Below, one piece after another: positions 41,048 to 48,326 of a stretch of DNA of 64,000 nucleotides. Both the position numbers and the translations under genes were made by a program. The stretch comes from Elizabethkingia meningoseptica_A (GTDB lineage: Bacteria; Bacteroidota; Bacteroidia; Flavobacteriales; Weeksellaceae). The notes under the pieces were generated by a model. The model saw nothing but the letters and a program-made list of their open reading frames with translations, did not search any database and was not told where the DNA came from. Each line of letters starts with the position of its first letter. The first letter of the stretch is position 1. Location of the stretch: positions 1 to 64,000 of the forward strand of contig NZ_JBJDLK010000004.1 in assembly GCF_045762675.1 (NCBI RefSeq), written 5' to 3'.

Positions 41048-41081
41048 AAAAAGCAGTGTCGGTTAATGACAACTGCTTTTT
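41048..41081 (+). terminator. Orphan terminator-like hairpin
   Basis: AAAAAGCAGT and ACTGCTTTTT pair, extended by GTC/GAC with a bulge. No rightward gene ends just upstream, since DUF3667 runs left; it may stop antisense transcription arriving from 39875 or protect the rplM promoter. Confidence 0.5.
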
Positions 41082-41262
41082 AATTATAATTGATGTGTTT
41101 TTGTGTTTAATACTATACACAATTCGTGTGCCAAAGTAGAATGAGGCATGTCAATTAAATTGAAACTTTTTTATAAATATTTGGTTTTTAGTTTTTTAAA
41201 AAGTTAAACAAGTGCATATTATAAAAAAATGTCTGGCTGTTTTTATTTCAGAAAATTATTTA

Positions 41263-41270
41263 TACCTTTG
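41263..41270 (+). promoter_or_regulatory. -7 box of the rplM-rpsI operon
   Basis: TACCTTTG, exact consensus; transcription should start near 41277, just before the leader ATG at 41281. Confidence 0.6.
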
Positions 41271-41280
41271 CAAACCCGTA

Positions 41281-41316
41281 ATGGGTAAAATATGTTTAAT
41301 CGTAAACGATAAGTAG
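41281..41316 (+). CDS. Possible leader peptide upstream of rplM
   Basis: An 11-codon frame, MGKICLIVNDK, starts a few bases after the predicted transcription start and ends with TAG whose G is the first base of the rplM GTG start (TAGTG). The region also has two small hairpins (41274-41286 and 41294-41307). Translation of the leader could position ribosomes for rplM. It may equally be chance. Confidence 0.35.
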   Translation: MGKICLIVNDK

Positions 41317-41771
41317 TGAATACATTAAGTTACAAAACCGTATCGGCTAACAAAGCTACCGCAAATAAAGAATGGGTTGTGGTAGACGCTGCCGGGCAAC
41401 CGTTAGGACGTTTAGCGTCTAAAGTTGCAAAGATTTTGAGAGGAAAGCACAAAACTAACTTTACACCGCACGTTGACTGTGGGGATAACGTTATTGTTTT
41501 GAATGCTGAGAAAGTTGCACTTTCAGGAAACAAGTGGGCTGACAAAGAGTACATCTGGCATACTGGATACCCAGGAGGTCAAAAATCTTTAACTGCTACA
41601 GAGCTTCAGAAGAAAAACAGCGCATTAGTTGTTGAAAAAGCTGTAAAAGGTATGCTTCCTAAAAACAGATTAGGAAAAGCTATCTTCAAAAACCTTCATG
41701 TATATGTAGGTGGAGAGCACAAACACGAAGCACAGCAGCCTAAAGAAATTAATATTAACGAAATTAAATAA
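41316..41771 (+). CDS. rplM: 50S ribosomal protein L13, GTG start
   Basis: 151 aa, normal length. Family sequence is clear: WVVVDAAGQPLGRLASKVAKILRGKHKTNFTPHVDCGD and GYPGGQKS, MLPKNRLG. The start codon is GTG, giving MNTLSYKTVSANKATANKEW as in related flavobacteria; no ATG fits upstream. rpsI follows after 5 bp. L13 assembles early in the large subunit and is an autoregulator in some bacteria. Confidence 0.97.
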   Translation: MNTLSYKTVSANKATANKEWVVVDAAGQPLGRLASKVAKILRGKHKTNFTPHVDCGDNVIVLNAEKVALSGNKWADKEYIWHTGYPGGQKSLTATELQKKNSALVVEKAVKGMLPKNRLGKAIFKNLHVYVGGEHKHEAQQPKEININEIK

Positions 41772-41776
41772 TTAAG

Positions 41777-42163
41777 ATGTCTACAGTACACAAGATCGGA
41801 AGAAGAAAAACATCTGTAGCGAGAGTTTATGTTAAGCCAGGTGCTGGTAACATTACTGTTAACGGTAAAGATGGTAAAACTTACTTCTGCACGGATATGT
41901 TGGTTTACAAACTAAATCAACCATTTTTATTAACAGAAACTGCTGGACAATACGACGTTACCGTTAATGTTTTCGGTGGTGGTATTACAGGTCAGGCAGA
42001 AGCTATCAGACTAGGTATTTCCAGAGCACTTTGCGAAATCAATGAAGAATTCAGATTAGCATTGAAGCCTCACGGACTTCTTACTAGAGATGCCAGAATG
42101 GTAGAAAGAAAGAAATTCGGTCAGAAAAAAGCGAGAAAGAGATTCCAATTCTCAAAACGTTAA
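41777..42163 (+). CDS. rpsI: 30S ribosomal protein S9
   Basis: 128 aa with the S9 start HKIGRRKTSVARVYVKPG, the GGGITGQAEAIRLGISRAL core and the basic tail RKKFGQKKARKRFQFSKR that reaches the ribosomal P site. The rplM-rpsI pair is conserved across bacteria. Confidence 0.98.
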   Translation: MSTVHKIGRRKTSVARVYVKPGAGNITVNGKDGKTYFCTDMLVYKLNQPFLLTETAGQYDVTVNVFGGGITGQAEAIRLGISRALCEINEEFRLALKPHGLLTRDARMVERKKFGQKKARKRFQFSKR

Positions 42164-42346
42164 TTTTCAAAATTCGGGATCTCAGTACATGGATTTCAGA
42201 CGCTTCACTTGGTCTGTTATTTCATACCTGAAATCTATTTTAAACAAAACAAAAATTGCCCGTTTAGTTTAGCACCCAAACACTTCTCCCGTTCTTTGAA
42301 GTTGTTGATTGCTTAAAGCGGAATGTAAACTAAAAAAATAAAAGAC
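42164..42346 (+). promoter_or_regulatory. Long rpsB leader with two inverted repeats
   Basis: 183 bp before rpsB. Two pairs of exact complementary arms: GATTTCAG (42192-42199) with CTGAAATC (42228-42235), and TTTAGTTTA (42263-42271) with TAAACTAAA (42326-42334). No T-run terminator and no exact -7 box, so rpsB may be read through from rplM-rpsI with a structured, possibly autoregulatory leader. Confidence 0.4.
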
Positions 42347-43105
42347 ATGGCAAAAGCAAATGTAAAAGACCTATTAGAGGCTGGCGTACACTTTGGTCAC
42401 ATGACCAGAAAGTGGAATCCAAATATGGCTCCATACATCTTTATGGAGAAAAACGGTATTCACATTGTCGATTTACATAAAACGGCAGTAAAATTGGACG
42501 AAGCTTGTAACGCTTTGGAAAAAATTACTTCTGCTGGTAAAAAAGTTCTTTTCGTAGCTACTAAAAAACAAGCTAAAGAAGTTGTTGCAAAACACGCTTC
42601 TGAATTGAACATGCCTTATATTACTGAAAGATGGCCAGGTGGTATGTTAACCAACTTCGTTACGATCAGAAAAGCGGTTAAGAAAATGAACGCTATCGAT
42701 AAAATGAAGAAAGATGGTACTTTCGAAACTTTATCTAAAAAAGAAAGATTACAAGTTGACCGTCAGAGAGCTAACCTAGAGAAAAACTTAGGTTCTATCG
42801 CTGACATGGTGCGTCTTCCATCTGCTATTTTCGTAGTAGATATCATGAGAGAGCACATTGCAGTAACTGAAGCTAAGAAACTTGGTATTCCAGTTTTCGG
42901 TATCGTAGATACGAACTCTGATCCAAGAAAAGTTGATTTCGTTATCCCTGGTAACGATGATGCTTCTAAATCTATCGATATGATTCTTTCAGTAGTGTCT
43001 GAATCTATCAAAGAAGGTCAATCTCAGAGAAAAGCTGAAAAAGAAAAATCTAAAGAAGGAGAAAAGGCAACAGCTGATGCTGATGCTGATTTTGATGCAG
43101 AATAA
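42347..43105 (+). CDS. rpsB: 30S ribosomal protein S2
   Basis: 252 aa. Family landmarks: LLEAGVHFGHMTRKWNPNM, FVATKKQAKEVV, ERWPGGMLTNF, FVVDIMREHIAVTEAKKLGIPVFGIVDTNSDPRKVDFVIPGNDDA. The C-terminus is an acidic and Lys-rich extension (SKEGEKATADADADFDAE) typical of this phylum. The usual partner tsf is displaced by 667 bp by a lipoprotein gene on the other strand. Confidence 0.98.
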   Translation: MAKANVKDLLEAGVHFGHMTRKWNPNMAPYIFMEKNGIHIVDLHKTAVKLDEACNALEKITSAGKKVLFVATKKQAKEVVAKHASELNMPYITERWPGGMLTNFVTIRKAVKKMNAIDKMKKDGTFETLSKKERLQVDRQRANLEKNLGSIADMVRLPSAIFVVDIMREHIAVTEAKKLGIPVFGIVDTNSDPRKVDFVIPGNDDASKSIDMILSVVSESIKEGQSQRKAEKEKSKEGEKATADADADFDAE

Positions 43106-43125
43106 GAATTTTTCTTAATATAGAG

Positions 43126-43156
43126 AAAGTCCGCTAAGCAATTAGCGGACTTTTTT
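43126..43156 (+). terminator. Terminator of the rplM-rpsI-rpsB unit
   Basis: Perfect 12-bp stem (43126-43137 with 43142-43153), loop GCAA, then T run. It separates rpsB from tsf. Confidence 0.9.
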
Positions 43157-43185
43157 ATTTATTGTTGTTTTATTTTTTTTTAGCT

Positions 43186-43629
43186 TTAATTTGATAAAGT
43201 TATTTGCTGTGAAGTGTTTAGATTCATCGTCTCTCTGTAAACCTTCCGGCACACATTTGCTGATAGGGTGTAAATTCCTTTACGAAGCATAGCGTAGCCT
43301 ACTTTTCCCGTACCTATGGGAATTCTTTTAAAACCATTGTTTCCGCTGACTGTGAGTACCATGTTGCATGAAGATTCATTTTTAACGACAAGAGATGTGT
43401 TCAGCGCATTGGGATTAGTACTGTTAAGCAGGTCATTTAGTACAGCTTCTGTTTCCGGTTTGTAAGTTTTCATCAACTCATTATATTCTTGTTCTGTATT
43501 CGCTACAGAACTGTTACTGTTTCCAGGATAAGAAGGATACCCCGGAAATCGGTTATAAACTCCGTAATTCATCATATTACAACTGGACAGAAGGCTGGCA
43601 GCAGCTATAAGAAATAAATATTTTTTCAT
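43186..43629 (-). CDS. Lipoprotein of the DUF6759 type, between rpsB and tsf
   Basis: 147 aa. Lipoprotein signal ending LLSSC (Cys17), a Tyr/Pro/Gly-rich stretch (YNRFPGYPSYPGNSNSS), and a C-terminal beta domain with NESSCNMVLTVSG and GIYTLSANVC. This domain matches the lipoprotein at 21028-21600 (NNSDCNMILRIQG, GTYNLTGSMC), so they are paralogs. It is transcribed against the ribosomal genes, with an exact -7 box four bases before the ATG. Function unknown. Confidence 0.78.
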   Translation of the reverse strand: MKKYLFLIAAASLLSSCNMMNYGVYNRFPGYPSYPGNSNSSVANTEQEYNELMKTYKPETEAVLNDLLNSTNPNALNTSLVVKNESSCNMVLTVSGNNGFKRIPIGTGKVGYAMLRKGIYTLSANVCRKVYRETMNLNTSQQITLSN

Positions 43630-43633
43630 CCTT

Positions 43634-43641
43634 CAAAGATA
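43634..43641 (-). promoter_or_regulatory. -7 box four nt before the lipoprotein ATG
   Basis: TATCTTTG on the minus strand, exact consensus, followed by 4 nt and the ATG, predicting a leaderless mRNA. Confidence 0.5.
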
Positions 43642-43719
43642 AATTAAACTTCTTAAAATTAATTATTTCGTAATATATGTAAACACGAAACTGTCCTTTT
43701 TAATTTGTTGTATTTTTTT

Positions 43720-43727
43720 TATCTTTG
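43720..43727 (+). promoter_or_regulatory. -7 box of tsf
   Basis: TATCTTTG, exact consensus, 45 nt before the tsf ATG; it shows that tsf has its own promoter. Confidence 0.6.
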
Positions 43728-43772
43728 CACTGCTAAAATTTCAAGCATTATTTAATTAAAATATTTCAAACT

Positions 43773-44597
43773 ATGTATACACCAGTAGCAGCAGACGTAG
43801 CTAAACTAAGAAACCAAACAGGTGCAGGTATGATGGATAGCAAAAAAGCTTTAGTGGAAGCTGAAGGCGATTTTGAAAAAGCTATCGAAATCCTTAGAAA
43901 AAAAGGTCAGAAAGTAGCAGCTAACAGAGCTGATAGAGAAAGTACTGAAGGTGCTGTTATCGCAAGAGTTAATGAAGACAACACTTTAGGTGCTATCATT
44001 AGCCTTAACTGTGAGACTGACTTCGTGGCTAAAAACGAAGCATTCGTTGAGTTGGCTTATGAATTAGCTGAAATGGCAATTACTGCTGCATCTAAAGAAG
44101 AATTATTAGCAACTGATTTCCACGGAATCACTGTTGCTGAGAAATTAATTGAGCAAACTGGTGTTATCGGTGAGAAAATCGAAATCGGTAGCTTCGAAAG
44201 AATCGAAGGACCTTTCTTAGGTGCTTACATTCACGCAGGTAACAAAATTGCTGCTATTACTTCTCTTTCTGCTAATGTAGAAGGTGGTGTAGATGCTGCA
44301 AAAGCTGTTTCTATGCAGATTGCTGCAATGAACCCTATCGCTCTTGATGAAACTCAGGTTTCTCAGGAAACTATCGATAAAGAGTTAGAAATCGAAAGAG
44401 ATATCTTAACTAAAGAAGGTAAGCCTGCTAATATCATTGACAACATCCTTAAAGGTAAAATGCAGAAGTTCTACAAAGAGAACACTCTTGTACACCAGGC
44501 ATTCATTAAGGACGGAAGCCAATCAGTAGCTGACTACGTGAAATCAGTTAACGCTGATCTAAAAGTAATAGGATTTGTAAGAGTAAGCTTAGCTTAA
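43773..44597 (+). CDS. tsf: Elongation factor Ts
   Basis: Nucleotide exchange factor for EF-Tu. 274 aa, usual length. UBA-like N-terminus (VAKLRNQTGAGMMDSKKALVEAEGDFEKAIEILRKKG), the exchange motif LNCETDFVAKNEAF, and the dimerisation part ending LKVIGFVRVSLA. Separate promoter and terminator, unlike the common rpsB-tsf operon. Confidence 0.98.
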   Translation: MYTPVAADVAKLRNQTGAGMMDSKKALVEAEGDFEKAIEILRKKGQKVAANRADRESTEGAVIARVNEDNTLGAIISLNCETDFVAKNEAFVELAYELAEMAITAASKEELLATDFHGITVAEKLIEQTGVIGEKIEIGSFERIEGPFLGAYIHAGNKIAAITSLSANVEGGVDAAKAVSMQIAAMNPIALDETQVSQETIDKELEIERDILTKEGKPANIIDNILKGKMQKFYKENTLVHQAFIKDGSQSVADYVKSVNADLKVIGFVRVSLA

Positions 44598-44615
44598 TCA
44601 AACCAAAATAAAAAG

Positions 44616-44643
44616 AAACCTCGGGAACTCCCCGGGGTTTTTT
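44616..44643 (+). terminator. Terminator of tsf
   Basis: 10-bp GC-rich stem with one G-U pair (44616-44625 with 44631-44640), then six T. Confidence 0.85.
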
Positions 44644-44683
44644 GTTAATCAGAATTAATGTTTCTCATTCCATAATAATTTCG

Positions 44684-44691
44684 TAATTTTG
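44684..44691 (+). promoter_or_regulatory. -7 box of guaB
   Basis: TAATTTTG, exact consensus, 13 nt before the ATG, predicting a leader of about 6 nt. Confidence 0.55.
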
Positions 44692-44704
44692 CAAAGAAAG
44701 TGCT

Positions 44705-46165
44705 ATGCCTATACACGATAAAATTATAGAGACGGCAATCACCTTTGATGACGTCCTTCTAGTACCTTCATATTCTGAAGTTTTACCTAATCAGGTTTCT
44801 CTAAAATCAAGACTATCCGATAAAATCACGTTGAAAGTTCCTATCGTTTCTGCAGCTATGGATACAGTAACGGAAGCTTCACTTGCTATTGCATTGGCAA
44901 GAGTAGGTGGTTTAGGATTTATTCATAAAAATATGCCTATCGAAGAACAGGCTAATCAGGTTAACAGTGTAAAAAGATCTGAAAACGGAATGATCTCCGA
45001 TCCTGTTACTTTATCTAAAGAACATACTTTAGGTGAAGCAAAAGAAATGATGGCTCATTATAAAATTTCCGGACTTCCTGTTGTGGATGAAGAGAATAAA
45101 TTAGTGGGGATTATTACGAACAGAGATGTGAAGTATCAGGAAAACCTTGGTCTTAAGGTAGAAGAAATTATGACAAAAGATAACCTTATCGTTTCTCATA
45201 AATCAACAACTCTGGAAGAAGCAAAAGAAATCCTTCTGAAAAACAGAGTGGAAAAACTTCCGATTGTAGATGCTGAAAACAAATTGGTAGGTCTTATTAC
45301 CATTAAAGATATCGATAATCAATTAGAGTATCCTAATGCTAATAAGGATGAAAACGGAAGACTTATAGTAGGAGCCGGCGTAGGTGTTGGTGTAGATACA
45401 ATGGACAGAGTTAAGGCTCTTGTTCAGGCCGGAGTAGATATTATTGCTGTTGACTCTGCGCATGGTCATTCCGAAGGTGTTCTAGGAAAGATCAGAGAAA
45501 TCCGCGCTGCATACCCGAACCTTGATATTGTAGGCGGAAATATTGTAACTGCTGAGGCTGCAAAAGACCTTATTGAGGCCGGAGCTAATGTTCTTAAAGT
45601 AGGTGTCGGGCCGGGATCTATCTGTACAACAAGAGTTGTGGCAGGGGTAGGTGTCCCTCAGTTATCTGCTATCTACAATGTTTACGAATATGCGAAAACA
45701 CAGAATGTAGCTGTTATTGCCGATGGAGGGATTAAACTTTCCGGAGATATCGTTAAAGCAATTGCCAGTGGCGCAGGTGCTGTAATGTTGGGATCTCTTT
45801 TAGCGGGAACTGAAGAAGCTCCGGGAGATGAAATTATTTTTCAGGGAAGAAAATTCAAATCTTACCAGGGAATGGGATCTTTGGCAGCGATGAAGCGTGG
45901 CGGTAAAGAAAGATATTTCCAGAGCGAAGCGAAGAAATTTGTTCCGGAAGGAATTGAAGGAAGAGTACCTTTCAAAGGAAAACTTGAGGAGGTTATTTTC
46001 CAGCTTAGCGGAGGTTTAAGAGCCGGAATGGGGTATTGTGGAGCTAAAGATATAGAATCACTTCAGAAAGATTCCAGAATGGTTCGTATTACGGGATCAG
46101 GATTAAAAGAATCACATCCGCACGATGTAATCATTACGCAGGAAGCACCTAACTATTCCTTGTAA
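44705..46165 (+). CDS. guaB: Inosine-5'-monophosphate dehydrogenase
   Basis: Oxidises IMP to XMP, the committed step to GMP. 486 aa. N-terminal barrel half (TFDDVLLVPSYSEVLP, SAAMDTVTEASLA), two CBS domains (about 95-205; ISDPVTLSKEHTL and EEIMTKDNLIV), then the catalytic loop GPGSICTTR with C307 and the flap region near GRVPFKGKLEEV. All expected residues are present. Monocistronic, with a strong terminator. Confidence 0.97.
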   Translation: MPIHDKIIETAITFDDVLLVPSYSEVLPNQVSLKSRLSDKITLKVPIVSAAMDTVTEASLAIALARVGGLGFIHKNMPIEEQANQVNSVKRSENGMISDPVTLSKEHTLGEAKEMMAHYKISGLPVVDEENKLVGIITNRDVKYQENLGLKVEEIMTKDNLIVSHKSTTLEEAKEILLKNRVEKLPIVDAENKLVGLITIKDIDNQLEYPNANKDENGRLIVGAGVGVGVDTMDRVKALVQAGVDIIAVDSAHGHSEGVLGKIREIRAAYPNLDIVGGNIVTAEAAKDLIEAGANVLKVGVGPGSICTTRVVAGVGVPQLSAIYNVYEYAKTQNVAVIADGGIKLSGDIVKAIASGAGAVMLGSLLAGTEEAPGDEIIFQGRKFKSYQGMGSLAAMKRGGKERYFQSEAKKFVPEGIEGRVPFKGKLEEVIFQLSGGLRAGMGYCGAKDIESLQKDSRMVRITGSGLKESHPHDVIITQEAPNYSL

Positions 46166-46186
46166 ATAATACATATACGAGATAAT

Positions 46187-46217
46187 AAAAAGCCAGCTTT
46201 TAAGCTGGCTTTTTTTG
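46187..46217 (+). terminator. Terminator of guaB
   Basis: Perfect 13-bp stem (46187-46199 with 46202-46214) followed by T run. Confidence 0.9.
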
Positions 46218-46284
46218 TTGGCGGATTATTCTGAAAATATAAATATCTTTACTACAACTATTAACCATAACTATTTAACCTATA

Positions 46285-48291
46285 ATGAGAAGACGCCTTA
46301 CCAGGTTCGGTCTGTTATTTTTTACAGTCTGTTCTTTTTACGCTCAGGAAATTTCTGTGATTCCTATGCCGCAGGAAATAACCCAAAAGAAAGATTATTT
46401 CACCATTAACCAGAATACAGGAATACAATTGAAAGGTGCCATGGAAAATGATATTCGGTTGTTTGCTGATCAGTTGCGAAAAGCTACGGGATATAAACTG
46501 CCAATAGTAAAGAAAAACGGAGAAAATACTCTTGTTTTCCAAATTAATAAGGCACTGAATCTGCCTGATCAGAACGGCTACACAATTGAGGTGTCTGATA
46601 AGAATATTATCATAAATGCTCAATCCGGAAATGGTATTTTCTATGCGACACAAACATTAAGACAGTTACTGCCGGCTGCAGTGGAAGAGGGGCAGGCAAA
46701 GCCACAGGAATGGATAATTCCCGGAGTTGTTATCAAAGATTATCCCAGATATTCATGGAGAGGTTATATGAAAGATGTAAGCCGTACTTTTTATGGAGTA
46801 GACGTTATTAAAAAATATCTGGATCTTATGGCGCTTTATAAAATGAATACTTTCCACTGGCATTTAACGGATGATCAGGGCTGGAGGATTGAGATTAAAA
46901 AATATCCTAAATTAACTTCCGAACAAACAACAGTTTTTCACCGGACGGAGAATCAGCCGGCTGAAAGAAGTGGATTCTATACACAGGAACAGATAAAGGA
47001 AATTGTTGCCTATGCGAAGGAAAGGAAGATAACTATTGTGCCTGAAATCGATGTGCCGGGGCATTCATGGCCTACCATACTGGCTTATCCACAATTGGGC
47101 GTAAATAAAAACAGCTATCCGTATTATGTCTTTCCGTTTGTTTCTTCCTGGGGCTATTGGGGAAATCAGTTTACGCCCAATACACTGGATCCTACAAAAG
47201 AAGAAGTATACACTTTCCTGCAAGATGTTTTTACAGAAGTAGCTGCTTTATTTCCGGGAGAATATATTCATTTTGGCGGAGATGAAGTAAAACATATTTT
47301 CTGGGAGAAAGAACCTCATGTACAGCAATTTATGAGTGAGCACAAAATAAATGGTGTGAAGCAGCTGCAAAGCTATTTTGTACAGCGCATATCCGGGATT
47401 ATAAAAAAGCTGGGTAAAAAGCCAATCGGCTGGAATGATGTTCTGGCGGATGATAAAGGATTGCCTAAAGAAACGGCTATTATGAGCTGGCTGGGTGAAG
47501 AGGCGATAAAAGAAGCTGCGAGTCATGGTTTTAAAGCGGTGGCTACGCCTTATTCACATGTTTATCTGGATATTACTCAGGCTGACAGAAATGATGGTAC
47601 ACCAAGTGATCTGGCTTATAGTAATATTAACTCTATCGATCGTATTTATGCATATGATCCTTCATCCGGATTAACAAAAGAAGAGGAAAAATTTGTATTG
47701 GGAATACAGGGGAATTTATGGTCGGCCTTAACCCAGGAGGCAAAAGATATGAATGTTCATGTTTTTCCACGTTTATTAGCTGTTGCAGAAGTGGGGTGGA
47801 CGCTTCCTGAACATAAAAATTTTGACGGATTTAAAAGACGTCTTCAGGCCGGAGAAAAAAGGCTGGATGTGTTGAAGGTCGATTATTATCATCATGGTGG
47901 TTATATCGCTGGAAAATGGTCTGAAAACGATATTAAAGAAACGTTTGCTGACTTGTCGTTTGATGTAACATCCAAAGTTTATGCAAATGGAAGGATTGCA
48001 GCAGGATTCTTTTTTACATCGGGAAAAAATTTTTTAGAAATAGATGGTGTACAGTTACTCGAAGATGGAAATACAATCTCAGAAGATTTACACCATGCTC
48101 TTGCTGATACTTTCAGAGGAACAAATAAAATAAAACCATTTTATTATAATTTAAAAGTGGAGCATTACAACCCCAACGCCAAATATACGGTTCGTGCAAA
48201 AGTCCGCGGAGCAGGAGGGACAGATTCTAAAGGTAACTTTACTTTTAACCTTAGTCCTTATAAGCCTTTTACCAATGTTGAATCCCGATAA
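46285..48291 (+). CDS. Secreted beta-N-acetylhexosaminidase, GH20
   Basis: 668 aa. Signal peptide (cut near FYAQ, residue 21), GH20b-type N-terminal domain (about 25-145), catalytic barrel from DYPRYSWRGYMKDVSRTF with HWHLTDDQGWR, PEIDVPGHSW and the acid/base pair D333-E334 in HFGGDEV, then a C-terminal beta domain. It removes terminal GlcNAc/GalNAc from chitooligosaccharides or host glycans by substrate-assisted catalysis. The signal peptide places it in the periplasm or outside. Monocistronic. Confidence 0.94.
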   Translation: MRRRLTRFGLLFFTVCSFYAQEISVIPMPQEITQKKDYFTINQNTGIQLKGAMENDIRLFADQLRKATGYKLPIVKKNGENTLVFQINKALNLPDQNGYTIEVSDKNIIINAQSGNGIFYATQTLRQLLPAAVEEGQAKPQEWIIPGVVIKDYPRYSWRGYMKDVSRTFYGVDVIKKYLDLMALYKMNTFHWHLTDDQGWRIEIKKYPKLTSEQTTVFHRTENQPAERSGFYTQEQIKEIVAYAKERKITIVPEIDVPGHSWPTILAYPQLGVNKNSYPYYVFPFVSSWGYWGNQFTPNTLDPTKEEVYTFLQDVFTEVAALFPGEYIHFGGDEVKHIFWEKEPHVQQFMSEHKINGVKQLQSYFVQRISGIIKKLGKKPIGWNDVLADDKGLPKETAIMSWLGEEAIKEAASHGFKAVATPYSHVYLDITQADRNDGTPSDLAYSNINSIDRIYAYDPSSGLTKEEEKFVLGIQGNLWSALTQEAKDMNVHVFPRLLAVAEVGWTLPEHKNFDGFKRRLQAGEKRLDVLKVDYYHHGGYIAGKWSENDIKETFADLSFDVTSKVYANGRIAAGFFFTSGKNFLEIDGVQLLEDGNTISEDLHHALADTFRGTNKIKPFYYNLKVEHYNPNAKYTVRAKVRGAGGTDSKGNFTFNLSPYKPFTNVESR

Positions 48292-48293
48292 TT

Positions 48294-48326
48294 AAAAAGA
48301 CCTGAGAATAATCTCAGGTCTTTTTT
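48294..48326. terminator. Bidirectional terminator
   Basis: Perfect 14-bp stem (48294-48307 with 48312-48325), A run on one side and T run on the other, between the convergent GH20 gene and the gene at 48325; it overlaps that gene's stop codon. Confidence 0.9.

Larger units (their letters stand above)
40997..41280. other. Intergenic region between divergent DUF3667 and rplM leader
   Basis: Contains a minus-strand -7 box for DUF3667 (41014-41021, TATTTTTG), a terminator-like hairpin (41048-41081), then about 180 bp of AT-rich DNA without recognised content up to the rplM promoter at 41263-41270. Confidence 0.55.

Noticed and set aside
42189..42272. 27-codon frame in the rpsB leader as a real gene
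   Set aside because: No promoter or coupling to rpsB is visible and it overlaps both inverted repeats; kept only as a remark.
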